From Granulosicoccus antarcticus IMCC3135 (lineage in GTDB: Bacteria; Pseudomonadota; Gammaproteobacteria; Granulosicoccales; Granulosicoccaceae), in NCBI RefSeq assembly GCF_002215215.1, contig NZ_CP018632.1, forward strand, positions 6,134,501 through 6,198,500: a stretch of DNA of 64,000 nucleotides, read 5' to 3'. Numbering within the stretch: position 1 is the stretch's first letter; each line of letters begins with the position of its first letter. Of this stretch, positions 54,714 through 62,361 are shown piece by piece. Made by a program: the position numbers and the translations under genes. Below the pieces are notes generated by a model. That model was not told the DNA's origin, ran no database searches, and saw nothing but the letters and a program-made list of their open reading frames with translations.

Positions 54714-54744
54714 TGTCAGGCGTTTAAGGCCTGCTTTCCTGACA
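54714..54744. other. Weak inverted repeat downstream of the universal stress gene
   Basis: TGTCAGG and CCTGACA are 17 bases apart, with an inner CAGGC/GCCTG pair that would compete. It could be a weak terminator for the SulP-Usp unit. Confidence 0.3.
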
Positions 54745-54809
54745 ACAAACTTTTCACGGCAGATGGCAATTCAACGCCTCTGCCGGCTTTACCCAAAGGT
54801 GGTGATTAC

Positions 54810-55043
54810 ATGCATGACATCAAACAACAACTGGCTCCTGGCTGGAGTGGCGTCAATATCGGCCTGATAGTCCTATTGTTCATGTTCACAGCATGGCCTT
54901 TGGCGTTAGTGATGATCGCTTATGTTGTCTGGGGCGAGAAGCTCGGCCTCAACCTGGGACGTCCCGAAACCCTGTCTGTATTCGGTCGACGAGTGTCCAC
55001 CGCCTTCAAGGCAGGCCTTGACAGCTTCTCCAGACATTCCTGA
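54810..55043 (+). CDS. DUF2852-like small membrane protein
   Basis: 77 residues with one hydrophobic helix (about 17-42, IGLIVLLFMFTAWPLALVMIAYVVWG) and a short basic tail (GRRVSTAFKAGLDSF). The GWSGVNIGLIVL opening and WPLALVMIAYVVWGEKLGL match the small uncharacterised DUF2852 family of proteobacteria. An AAAGGTGG ribosome site lies about 6 bases before the ATG. It stands alone with a hairpin after it. The function is unknown. Confidence 0.78.
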   Translation: MHDIKQQLAPGWSGVNIGLIVLLFMFTAWPLALVMIAYVVWGEKLGLNLGRPETLSVFGRRVSTAFKAGLDSFSRHS

Positions 55044-55051
55044 TACCTACG

Positions 55052-55090
55052 GGGCTCGTGAGCCTGGTGAATTAGTCTTTTCACGAGCCC
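55052..55090. terminator. Hairpin after the DUF2852-like gene
   Basis: GGGCTCGTGA (55052-55061) and its exact complement TCACGAGCCC (55081-55090) span a 19-base loop. It begins 9 bases after the stop codon. The T-run is short, so termination strength is uncertain. Confidence 0.5.
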
Positions 55091-55179
55091 TGAGACCCCG
55101 GCATGAAACATTCGGGGCATTCACATTTGTAGAATCTGGCCGTTATACCTGAATCGTTGGGTAGTAACGCTTACAAATA

Positions 55180-56214
55180 ATGCCTCGAGCTGTAAATTCG
55201 AATCTGCAACGGCGTTTCTGGTGGCAGATCAGCATTGCCTTAGCACTGGCCCTGCTTGCCAGTTTGCTGAATGCCAGCAGCTCTCCCCTGTGTTTGTATG
55301 TGTCCTCTTACAACCAGGGAGAAACCTGGTCCGATGGTGTTGAGCGTGGCCTTCGCGATGCCTTGGGTCATCGTTGCGAAATTGCCAGTTTCTACATGGA
55401 TACGCATCGATACCGGCAAATTGAAGAGATGCAGCAAGCAGGTCTGGCCGCCTATGAACTAGCTCGTGATCTGCAACCGGACGTTATCATTACCTCCGAT
55501 GACAATGCGGCCAAGTACCTGATTCTCCCCTACCTTGTTGATACCAGCACGCCGGTGGTTTTTGCCGGTATCAACTGGACCGTCCGAGAGTACGGTCTGC
55601 CAGCAAGTAACGTCACGGGCATGGTCGAAGTAGCGCCGCTCAAATCCATGCTGAGCAATACGCTTAATACCGTCTCGCACTCTCTGGAAGAGCGCACCTT
55701 CACGCAATACAAAATGAGAGATGAGGCGCGCATCCTGTTTCTGAGCAGCAATACTCTCAGTGAAAGAAAAATGCTGTTTCGCCTCAACTCGCTGGCCAGC
55801 AGATCCTTCGGCAGTAATGTGGACAGCATTCTGGTCGATGATTTTAAAAACTGGCTTGCCGGCTTCAAGGTCGCACAGCGATACGATCTTGTCATCATCG
55901 GCAACAATACCGGCATTCGCGATTGGGACGATAACGTCGCCGAGCTGCACGTGCGCTCACATACCAAGACACTCAGTGTCACCTTCAACACCTGGATGAT
56001 GAGGTACTCCGTACTCGGCTTTACGCGGGTAGCAGAGGAACAGGGAGAGTGGGCAGGTCTGTCTGCTGTCGCCCTGCTCGACGGTCTTTCCGTCAGTGAT
56101 ATACCCGTTGTGACCAATCGCCGGGTAGAAACCTGGGTGAATCCGAAGTTGCTCAGCAACAGTGGCTTGCAGCTTAATCCGAGACTGATCAACAGCGCCA
56201 GAAAGTACTATTGA
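55180..56214 (+). CDS. Periplasmic ABC-type substrate-binding-like protein, probable sensor partner
   Basis: 344 residues with an N-terminal hydrophobic signal or anchor (about 15-34). The mature part has the ABC_sub_bind-type two-lobe fold: LYVSSYNQGETWSDGVERGLRDAL, QPDVIITSDDNAAKYLILPYL, TPVVFAGINWTVREYG and NVTGMVEVAPLKSML. No ABC permease or ATPase is nearby. Instead the GGDEF-EAL gene starts 1 base after its stop, so it probably captures a small molecule and passes the signal to that protein's periplasmic CHASE domain. Several two-gene sensors of this kind are known. The ligand is unknown. Confidence 0.82.
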   Translation: MPRAVNSNLQRRFWWQISIALALALLASLLNASSSPLCLYVSSYNQGETWSDGVERGLRDALGHRCEIASFYMDTHRYRQIEEMQQAGLAAYELARDLQPDVIITSDDNAAKYLILPYLVDTSTPVVFAGINWTVREYGLPASNVTGMVEVAPLKSMLSNTLNTVSHSLEERTFTQYKMRDEARILFLSSNTLSERKMLFRLNSLASRSFGSNVDSILVDDFKNWLAGFKVAQRYDLVIIGNNTGIRDWDDNVAELHVRSHTKTLSVTFNTWMMRYSVLGFTRVAEEQGEWAGLSAVALLDGLSVSDIPVVTNRRVETWVNPKLLSNSGLQLNPRLINSARKYY

Positions 56215-56215
56215 C

Positions 56216-58987
56216 GTGCGGTCTCAAGCCTTCAACCCACGAACCTTGCGCTGGATCAAAGTCGCCCTCTGTGGCGCCTTGCTCATACCGGCCCTCTTGT
56301 TGACGGCCCATTCGATCAACGGATTGCAGCAAAAGGAAATCGCGGCGGAGCGCATGCGTACCGCCGCCTATGAAATCAGCGAAAAAGTGGGAGGTATCAG
56401 AACCCTCATGGCCTCACTGGTTGGCCTCTACCAGGCCTCCGGTCAACTCGACGATCAGGCGCTGATGCTGTTCTCCAAACAGATAATGGAGCATGCCGAT
56501 CACGTCACCAGCATTGCCCGATACGAACACATCATCAATTCGGAGCGTCGGCAATTTGAAAAAAATCTGAGCGAAACAGGAATATTCAATTTTGAAATAG
56601 GCCATATGGACAGCCTGGGTAAAAGAACCATCAGAAGGTCTGCGTATCAGTACCACCCCATCACGATGCTCGAGCCTCTCAGGCCTGACAATGCCCGACT
56701 CATCGGTGCAGATCTGGCCTCTCTTGAAGGATTGGGGAAAACTCTGGACTTCATCGCAAGGAGGAACGAGTCTCTACTGACCACCTTTCCCGACGCCTGG
56801 CCTTATGGTCGGCAGATGGTCTTCTTCAGGCCAGTCTACCTTGGCCAGCAGATCCCGGCGACGGAGTCAGAAAGGCGCAGGCAGGCAGCCGGTGGGTTCT
56901 GGATAACCGTGGATGTCGAAAAATTTCTGGGAAAAATTGCAGACCGATTGAGTGATTTCGACATTAGCGTCCAAATCACTCAGGGTGACAGCACTCGCCT
57001 GCTGTTCGAGCAGAAGGCAGAAGTTGCAAGCCCACTCTACCTGCGCAGCCTGTACCCACGCCAGCAGTTTGTCGAAAAATGGGAATCTGACACCAGCACG
57101 CTGATCATCAGCTACCAGACACAGATCGGCTACTCTGGATATATATTGTGTTTATCGTTAGCTTCCATAATGGCATTGATGCTGGTGATTTCCCAGCTCT
57201 ATGCACAGCGCAGGCAAAGACTGATACGCGAACAGGAACGTCAGAATGATCATGACGCTTTGTTCGAAATTCGTGAAATGGCTGAAAAAACGCTCAATGC
57301 CGTTCAGGACGCCATCATCACACTGGATGCCGATCTGTGCGTCTCGCACATCAACCCGGCGGCAGTCATACAGTTCAATGCCAAACCCAGCGCAACCATT
57401 GGCAAGCCTCTGGACCAGGTTGTGCGGTTCCAGATGGCCGATGAGCGCGAGAGCTTGTTTGATCTGGAAGCGGCGCTGCAGAATCTGTCTCACAATAGCA
57501 GAGGCGAATTTGACATTGTTCCCATCGGACATTCGCACGCAGACTTCATTCTTAATCTGACTCTGAGCAGCTCACGTAATCCCAATGGCGATGCCTCCGG
57601 ACATGTCATGGTCATGCGCAACGTCAGTCAGGAGTATCGGCTGACTGCCAAGCTTGCCTATCAGGCCAACCACGACGCTTTGACCGGTTGCAGCAATCGT
57701 TATCACTTCGAGCAAACACTGGCAGGCCTTATTGACGAGCTGCCCTTCAACGATTGCCAACATGCACTTTGCTATATCGATCTGGACCAGTTCAAGGTAG
57801 TCAACGACAGTTGCGGGCATCGTGCGGGCGATCGTCTACTGGCTGAACTCTCCGAGCAGCTGCGCCCCCTTGTACGCAATGAAGATATTCTATCCCGATT
57901 AGGCGGCGACGAATTTGGTCTGCTGATGATCGACGTCAGCCCTGAGCTGGCAAATCAAATAGCCAATCGGCTGTTTGAATTTTTCCAGACACATACCTTT
58001 CGTCATGAAAACAAGGTCTTCGCCGTAAGAGCCTGTATCAGTGTCGTTCAAATCGACAGTGATTGTGACAATATGAAAGACGTTCTGGCAGCGGCTGATA
58101 TTGCCTGCTTTACAGCCAAGGACTCAGGGCGCAACAGGCTGAATGTCTACTCAACCACCGACGTTGCCATCAATGAACGCTCAGCCGAACTGAGCTGGTT
58201 GCCACGCTTGCAAAATGCCTTGCAGAATGATGATTTCATGCTGTATCTGCAACCCGTCGCAAGCATTGCCCTGTTGGCGGATGATCCAACAGTGGCTTCT
58301 TCCATTCAGCATTTCGAATTCCTGCTGCGCATGAAAGGCCCTGGTGGAGAAGTACTGGCCCCCTGGCAGTTCATTCGTGCCGCAGAGCGCTACGACTTGA
58401 TGAGACAAGTGGATCGCTGGGTCATACGTAATTCTCTGCGCACGGTTGCCGAGTTGAAGGGAGGCCCCGGCGGGACATGCAGCTACTCCATTAATCTGTC
58501 TGGCCAATCAGCAGCGGACCCAACGCTGAAAACGTTCATTCAGGAGCAGTACGATAACTATCAGATCACGCCCTCTCAGATCTGGTTCGAACTCACGGAA
58601 ACTGCTGCCATTTCGCACATCTCCGTCGCCAACGAATTATTTCAGAGCATTCGTGCAATGGGCTCACTGATTGCTCTTGACGATTTCGGCTCAGGCTTGA
58701 GCTCGCTCGGGTATCTGAAAAACATGCCGATCGATATCATCAAGATCGACGGTCAGTTTGTCCGCGAAATAGCCAAAAACAAGATCGATCGCCAGATGGT
58801 GTTGTCCATACAGCAACTCGGGAACGTCATGGGCATCAAGACTGTAGCCGAATATGTCGAAGATCAGGACATCCTGGATGAACTGATCAAGATCGGTATC
58901 GACTACGCGCAGGGATATCGCATCGGCGAACCCGCACCGGTGGCCACCAGCTTGCGAGATATTTTCGGTGACCAGCGTGCTGCATGA
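56216..58987 (+). CDS. CHASE-PAS-GGDEF-EAL cyclic di-GMP signalling protein
   Basis: 923 residues from a GTG. Membrane helix 1 (about 14-32), a periplasmic CHASE-like domain (about 75-270, with YQYHPITMLEPLRPDNARLIGADLAS), helix 2 (about 305-325), a PAS segment (about 355-470), GGDEF about 480-640 with RLGGDEFGLL and the inhibitory site RNED five residues before it, and EAL about 660-905. The EAL motif reads EFL (FEFLLRM) but its Glu is kept, and NLS, ELTET, DDFGSGLSSL, KIDGQF and YAQGYRIGEP are intact. It may make and break cyclic di-GMP. The upstream binding protein likely feeds its CHASE domain. Confidence 0.92.
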   Translation: MRSQAFNPRTLRWIKVALCGALLIPALLLTAHSINGLQQKEIAAERMRTAAYEISEKVGGIRTLMASLVGLYQASGQLDDQALMLFSKQIMEHADHVTSIARYEHIINSERRQFEKNLSETGIFNFEIGHMDSLGKRTIRRSAYQYHPITMLEPLRPDNARLIGADLASLEGLGKTLDFIARRNESLLTTFPDAWPYGRQMVFFRPVYLGQQIPATESERRRQAAGGFWITVDVEKFLGKIADRLSDFDISVQITQGDSTRLLFEQKAEVASPLYLRSLYPRQQFVEKWESDTSTLIISYQTQIGYSGYILCLSLASIMALMLVISQLYAQRRQRLIREQERQNDHDALFEIREMAEKTLNAVQDAIITLDADLCVSHINPAAVIQFNAKPSATIGKPLDQVVRFQMADERESLFDLEAALQNLSHNSRGEFDIVPIGHSHADFILNLTLSSSRNPNGDASGHVMVMRNVSQEYRLTAKLAYQANHDALTGCSNRYHFEQTLAGLIDELPFNDCQHALCYIDLDQFKVVNDSCGHRAGDRLLAELSEQLRPLVRNEDILSRLGGDEFGLLMIDVSPELANQIANRLFEFFQTHTFRHENKVFAVRACISVVQIDSDCDNMKDVLAAADIACFTAKDSGRNRLNVYSTTDVAINERSAELSWLPRLQNALQNDDFMLYLQPVASIALLADDPTVASSIQHFEFLLRMKGPGGEVLAPWQFIRAAERYDLMRQVDRWVIRNSLRTVAELKGGPGGTCSYSINLSGQSAADPTLKTFIQEQYDNYQITPSQIWFELTETAAISHISVANELFQSIRAMGSLIALDDFGSGLSSLGYLKNMPIDIIKIDGQFVREIAKNKIDRQMVLSIQQLGNVMGIKTVAEYVEDQDILDELIKIGIDYAQGYRIGEPAPVATSLRDIFGDQRAA

Positions 58988-59114
58988 GTTCAGCCGGCCC
59001 CACGCCCATGCCACCAATTTCCACGATACAGGCACAGCGAAAACCATCGAGCATGGGAGTTGTCACGAATCTCCCTTATCCGTGACAACGGTACTGATCT
59101 TGTCGTCAATCAGT

Positions 59115-59660
59115 TCAGAGAGAGGTGCTGACGACCTGACCGTTCAGGGAGACTGCATTCAGCATCGTCTGAGCATTAGGACTGTGTGCAACAGATATCT
59201 GGTGAAGCTCTTCAAAAGTAGCTGCCGAGGCATCCCCGGTTACATGGATGGTGTAATCAATTTGCGGGAATCCAACGGTAGAGTTGGACTCGACCCCCAG
59301 AAAACCTCGTAAATCCAGACTACCGGAGAAGTCAATTTCCAGCGTCTCCAGTTGAATTCCCTTGGCGGATGCTCCGGCCAGGAAGCTGACCATCATGCAA
59401 GCCCCAAGCCCTGACAAGAGTAGTTCCTGCGGATTTGCCGCATGGTTGGTGCCGAGCAACTGCTTGGGCTCGTCGGCTTTCCAGCTGAACTTGCGGCTGA
59501 CTTTGTGTCCGCCAACCGTCATAGGTTTAGCTTCGATGCGGCTACGAGTTCCGCTTTCCCATACTATGTTGATACCGTATTCCATGGCAGCTTCTTCAGG
59601 GGTTTCGCGAACCTCGTTTACAAATTCGCTCAGGGCGGCGGTGGCTATTCCGTTACGCAT
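59115..59660 (-). CDS. OsmC family protein lacking the second redox cysteine
   Basis: 181 residues, with GGAG 8 bases before the ATG, inside the end of the upstream gene (8-base overlap). The OsmC/Ohr fold is shown by NPQELLLSGLGACMMVSFLAGA with Cys88 and the VSVAHSPNAQTML-type end reading ISVAHSPNAQTML. In peroxide-reducing OsmC and Ohr the second active cysteine sits at this SPN position, and here it is serine. So the usual two-cysteine peroxide chemistry is unlikely. The overlap with the PLP enzyme points to a shared role in sulfur metabolism or stress, by inference. Confidence 0.88.
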   Translation of the reverse strand: MRNGIATAALSEFVNEVRETPEEAAMEYGINIVWESGTRSRIEAKPMTVGGHKVSRKFSWKADEPKQLLGTNHAANPQELLLSGLGACMMVSFLAGASAKGIQLETLEIDFSGSLDLRGFLGVESNSTVGFPQIDYTIHVTGDASAATFEELHQISVAHSPNAQTMLNAVSLNGQVVSTSL

Positions 59661-60978
59661 TTTTGCTCTCCTTGGTGTTGGCGATCATGGCAAGCGCCTG
59701 ATCAAAATCTGCAATGAGATCGGCCGCATCTTCGATGCCTACCGACAGGCGCACCGTTCCGGGCAAAATGCCCATGTCGATACGTTGTTTCTGGGTAAAT
59801 CCGGCTTGCGATGAATTGAAAGGCAGACTGACCAGGCTTTCGACGCCCCCCAAGCTAGTCGCCTGTTTAGGTAGCTGCAGTGCATTCAGCAGAGCAAGCG
59901 CGGCCTCGTCGCCACCTTTCACCACAAACGTCACGTTACCCGTTGCGTTGCTCAGCAGACGGGCAGCAACCTCATGGTCAGGGTGACTGGGCAGCAGAGG
60001 GTAGAAAACCCTTTCAACCTGACCGTGAGCTTCAAGGTGCTGTGCCAGCGCATGTGCGCTTTCCTGATGGGCCCGCATCCGGATGGCCAGTGTTTTCAAA
60101 CCCCGCTCCAGCAAGAAACAAGCATGCGGATCCAGCGATCCGCCATAGGACAGCATACGCGGCCAGATTTGATCAATCAGCTTACGCGGGCCCAGTGCGA
60201 CACCGGCGATCAAGTCGCTATGCCCATTCAGGTATTTCGATGCAGAGTGCACAACGACATCAACACCTAGGTCGAGACATTTCATTCCTATGGGTGTTGC
60301 AAAGGTTGCATCAATAATCACTCGCAGCTTGTGACGCCGGGCGATTTCAACGATCCGTGGAATATCTACTACTGTCAGCAGTGGATTGGTGATGGCTTCG
60401 AAATAGAGGATTTGTGTATGTGGCTGAATGGCTGCTTCAATCGCCTCAAAATCTCGTGGATCGACCAGCGATGCCGACATTCCAAACGTCGGCAGCTCCT
60501 GATTGAACAGATTGTACGTGCCACCATAGAGTTCATTAGAGGCAACAACGTGTGCGCCCTTGTCCATGAACGTCAGAACCGCTGTGGTAATAGCGGCCAT
60601 GCCTGAGCTGAACACGATCGCCGATTCTGCGCCTTCAAGCGCAGCGAGCTTCTCCTGAACGGCCCACTGCGAGGGATTGCCGTAGCGAGTGTAGATAAAC
60701 CGGTCACGTGGATACCCGTCGTGAATCGAATCGTATTGGTCCTCATTCAACAGGAATGTTGAGGTCTGATAAATAGGCGTCCCCACGGCTCCGGTCCGAG
60801 GATCGTCGGTGGTACCCGCATGAACAGCGCAGGTCGATGCTCCTTGCCAGCTCCCCTGCTTTGTCGAAAAGGAAGGGCCCGCCATTCTCTTGCGTTTCAG
60901 ATCAGACAACCAGGTTGCCTCCGGATCAACCGGAGAAAAACTTCTGGCATCTCCTCTTTTCATGTTGTCATCATTCAT
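59653..60978 (-). CDS. Cys/Met metabolism PLP-dependent enzyme (cystathionine gamma-synthase/lyase type)
   Basis: 441 residues, the ATG preceded by GAGGA at 6 bases. An N-terminal extension of about 45 residues precedes the fold type I domain: AVHAGTTDDPRTGAVGTPIYQTSTF, YTRYGNPSQWAVQEKLAALEGAESAIVFSSGMAAI, NELYGGTYNLF, and the PLP lysine in VVVHSASKYLNGHSDLIAGV. SLGGVESLVSLPF and LPGTVRLSVGIED close it. It could be cystathionine gamma-synthase, gamma-lyase, methionine gamma-lyase or a sulfhydrylase; these cannot be told apart here. The OsmC-like gene overlaps its 3' end, and aceF lies 84 bases upstream. Confidence 0.9.
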   Translation of the reverse strand: MNDDNMKRGDARSFSPVDPEATWLSDLKRKRMAGPSFSTKQGSWQGASTCAVHAGTTDDPRTGAVGTPIYQTSTFLLNEDQYDSIHDGYPRDRFIYTRYGNPSQWAVQEKLAALEGAESAIVFSSGMAAITTAVLTFMDKGAHVVASNELYGGTYNLFNQELPTFGMSASLVDPRDFEAIEAAIQPHTQILYFEAITNPLLTVVDIPRIVEIARRHKLRVIIDATFATPIGMKCLDLGVDVVVHSASKYLNGHSDLIAGVALGPRKLIDQIWPRMLSYGGSLDPHACFLLERGLKTLAIRMRAHQESAHALAQHLEAHGQVERVFYPLLPSHPDHEVAARLLSNATGNVTFVVKGGDEAALALLNALQLPKQATSLGGVESLVSLPFNSSQAGFTQKQRIDMGILPGTVRLSVGIEDAADLIADFDQALAMIANTKESKNA

Positions 60979-61062
60979 AAACTGTCCTCGTAGATGATAT
61001 GGGCGAAAGCTATCGATGATTGGGCGTTGCAGCCGTTGCCATTGCCATTGGATCCACAGTGC

Positions 61063-62349
61063 TTACAGACTGATCCTGCGAAAATCCTGTAGCGTGGCTT
61101 GAACTGTTTTCAGAAAATGAGCTGCAGCAACGCCATCGACCACCCGGTGGTCCCAGCTCAGACTCAATGGCTGCATCAAACGAGGCTGGAACTGGACCCC
61201 GTCCCAGACGGGTTGAATCGATGACCTCACCATGCCAAGGATCGCCACCTCTGGTGCATTGATTATTGGGGTAAAGTTCTCCCCGCCGATTCCACCGAGC
61301 GAGGAAATAGTAAATGTGCCGCCCTGCATATCCGACAGCTTGAGCTTGCCTGCGCGTGCTTGCTCAGCTAGAACTATCATTTCAGCAGCGATTTCACGCA
61401 GACTTTTGCGATTGACATCCTTGATCACCGGCACCATCAAACCATCTGGAGTATCTACAGCCACACCAAGGTTGTAGTACTCTTTCAGAATCAATTCATC
61501 ACCATCAAGCGATGAGTTGAATTTGGGATGCTGCTTCAACGCTGTGGCAGTAGCCTTGACAACGAATGCAAGAATGCTCATCTTCACAACGTCAGGTTCC
61601 GAATTTACATTCTTCCGGAATGACTCCAGATCCGTTATGTCGGCTTTCTCGAAATTGGTAACGTGCGGGATAAAAACCGAATTGCGTGCCAGAGCGGGAC
61701 CAGAGATCTTTGCGATTCGAGAAAGTTTCACGCGTTCAATAGGGCCGAATTGGGCATAATCAACAATTGGCCATGCCGGAAGATCAAGACCAGAGCCACT
61801 CACAGGGGCGGTTGATGCAAGCGCTTTTTTGACATATTCAACGATATCATTCCGGGTAATACGCAACTTTGAGCCAGTCCCTTTTACAAGGTTGACATCG
61901 ACATCCAACTCGCGAGCGAATTTCCTTACCGACGGTGAGGCATGCGCCAGGCGCCCCGCAGAGAAAACAGGCAACACCTCTCTTGGCTGACTGGTTTCCA
62001 CGGGCGCAACTCGGTTGCATTTCACGCCACCCTCAGCTTGCTGCGATTCCTCAGGCACGGGTTCATCCACAGGCATTGAGTTACCTGCGATGATCTGGCC
62101 CTCTGAGCTAACGACTTCAAGCCGTGCAATCAGCGTCCCTCTGGAGACAACATCTCCTTCCACCAAAAGCAGTTCAACAATCTTGCCCCCCGATAAAGCA
62201 GGTACGTCGAGCGTTGCCTTGTCACCTTCCAACACCATCACCGTGTCGTTTTCCTGAATACTGTCGCCGACCGATAGCTGTAGCTCTATGACAGGAACAT
62301 CGTTGAAATCCCCGATATCAGGAACACGCAATTCAATCAAGGCTGTCAT
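61063..62349 (-). CDS. aceF: Pyruvate dehydrogenase E2 (dihydrolipoamide acetyltransferase), single lipoyl domain
   Basis: 428 residues. One lipoyl domain (1-80) with the modified lysine Lys44 in EGDKATLDVP, a Pro/Glu-rich linker, a peripheral subunit-binding domain (about 135-170, ASPSVRKFARELDVDVNLVKGTGSKLRITRNDI), and the catalytic domain ending in SLSWDHRVVDGVAAAHFL (His-xxx-Asp-Gly). E. coli AceF has three lipoyl domains, so this is a short form. GAGGAG lies 8 bases before the ATG. It follows aceE by 12 bases and transfers acetyl from E1 to CoA. The E3 gene is not in the window. Confidence 0.95.
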   Translation of the reverse strand: MTALIELRVPDIGDFNDVPVIELQLSVGDSIQENDTVMVLEGDKATLDVPALSGGKIVELLLVEGDVVSRGTLIARLEVVSSEGQIIAGNSMPVDEPVPEESQQAEGGVKCNRVAPVETSQPREVLPVFSAGRLAHASPSVRKFARELDVDVNLVKGTGSKLRITRNDIVEYVKKALASTAPVSGSGLDLPAWPIVDYAQFGPIERVKLSRIAKISGPALARNSVFIPHVTNFEKADITDLESFRKNVNSEPDVVKMSILAFVVKATATALKQHPKFNSSLDGDELILKEYYNLGVAVDTPDGLMVPVIKDVNRKSLREIAAEMIVLAEQARAGKLKLSDMQGGTFTISSLGGIGGENFTPIINAPEVAILGMVRSSIQPVWDGVQFQPRLMQPLSLSWDHRVVDGVAAAHFLKTVQATLQDFRRISL

Positions 62350-62361
62350 TTCATAAACTCC

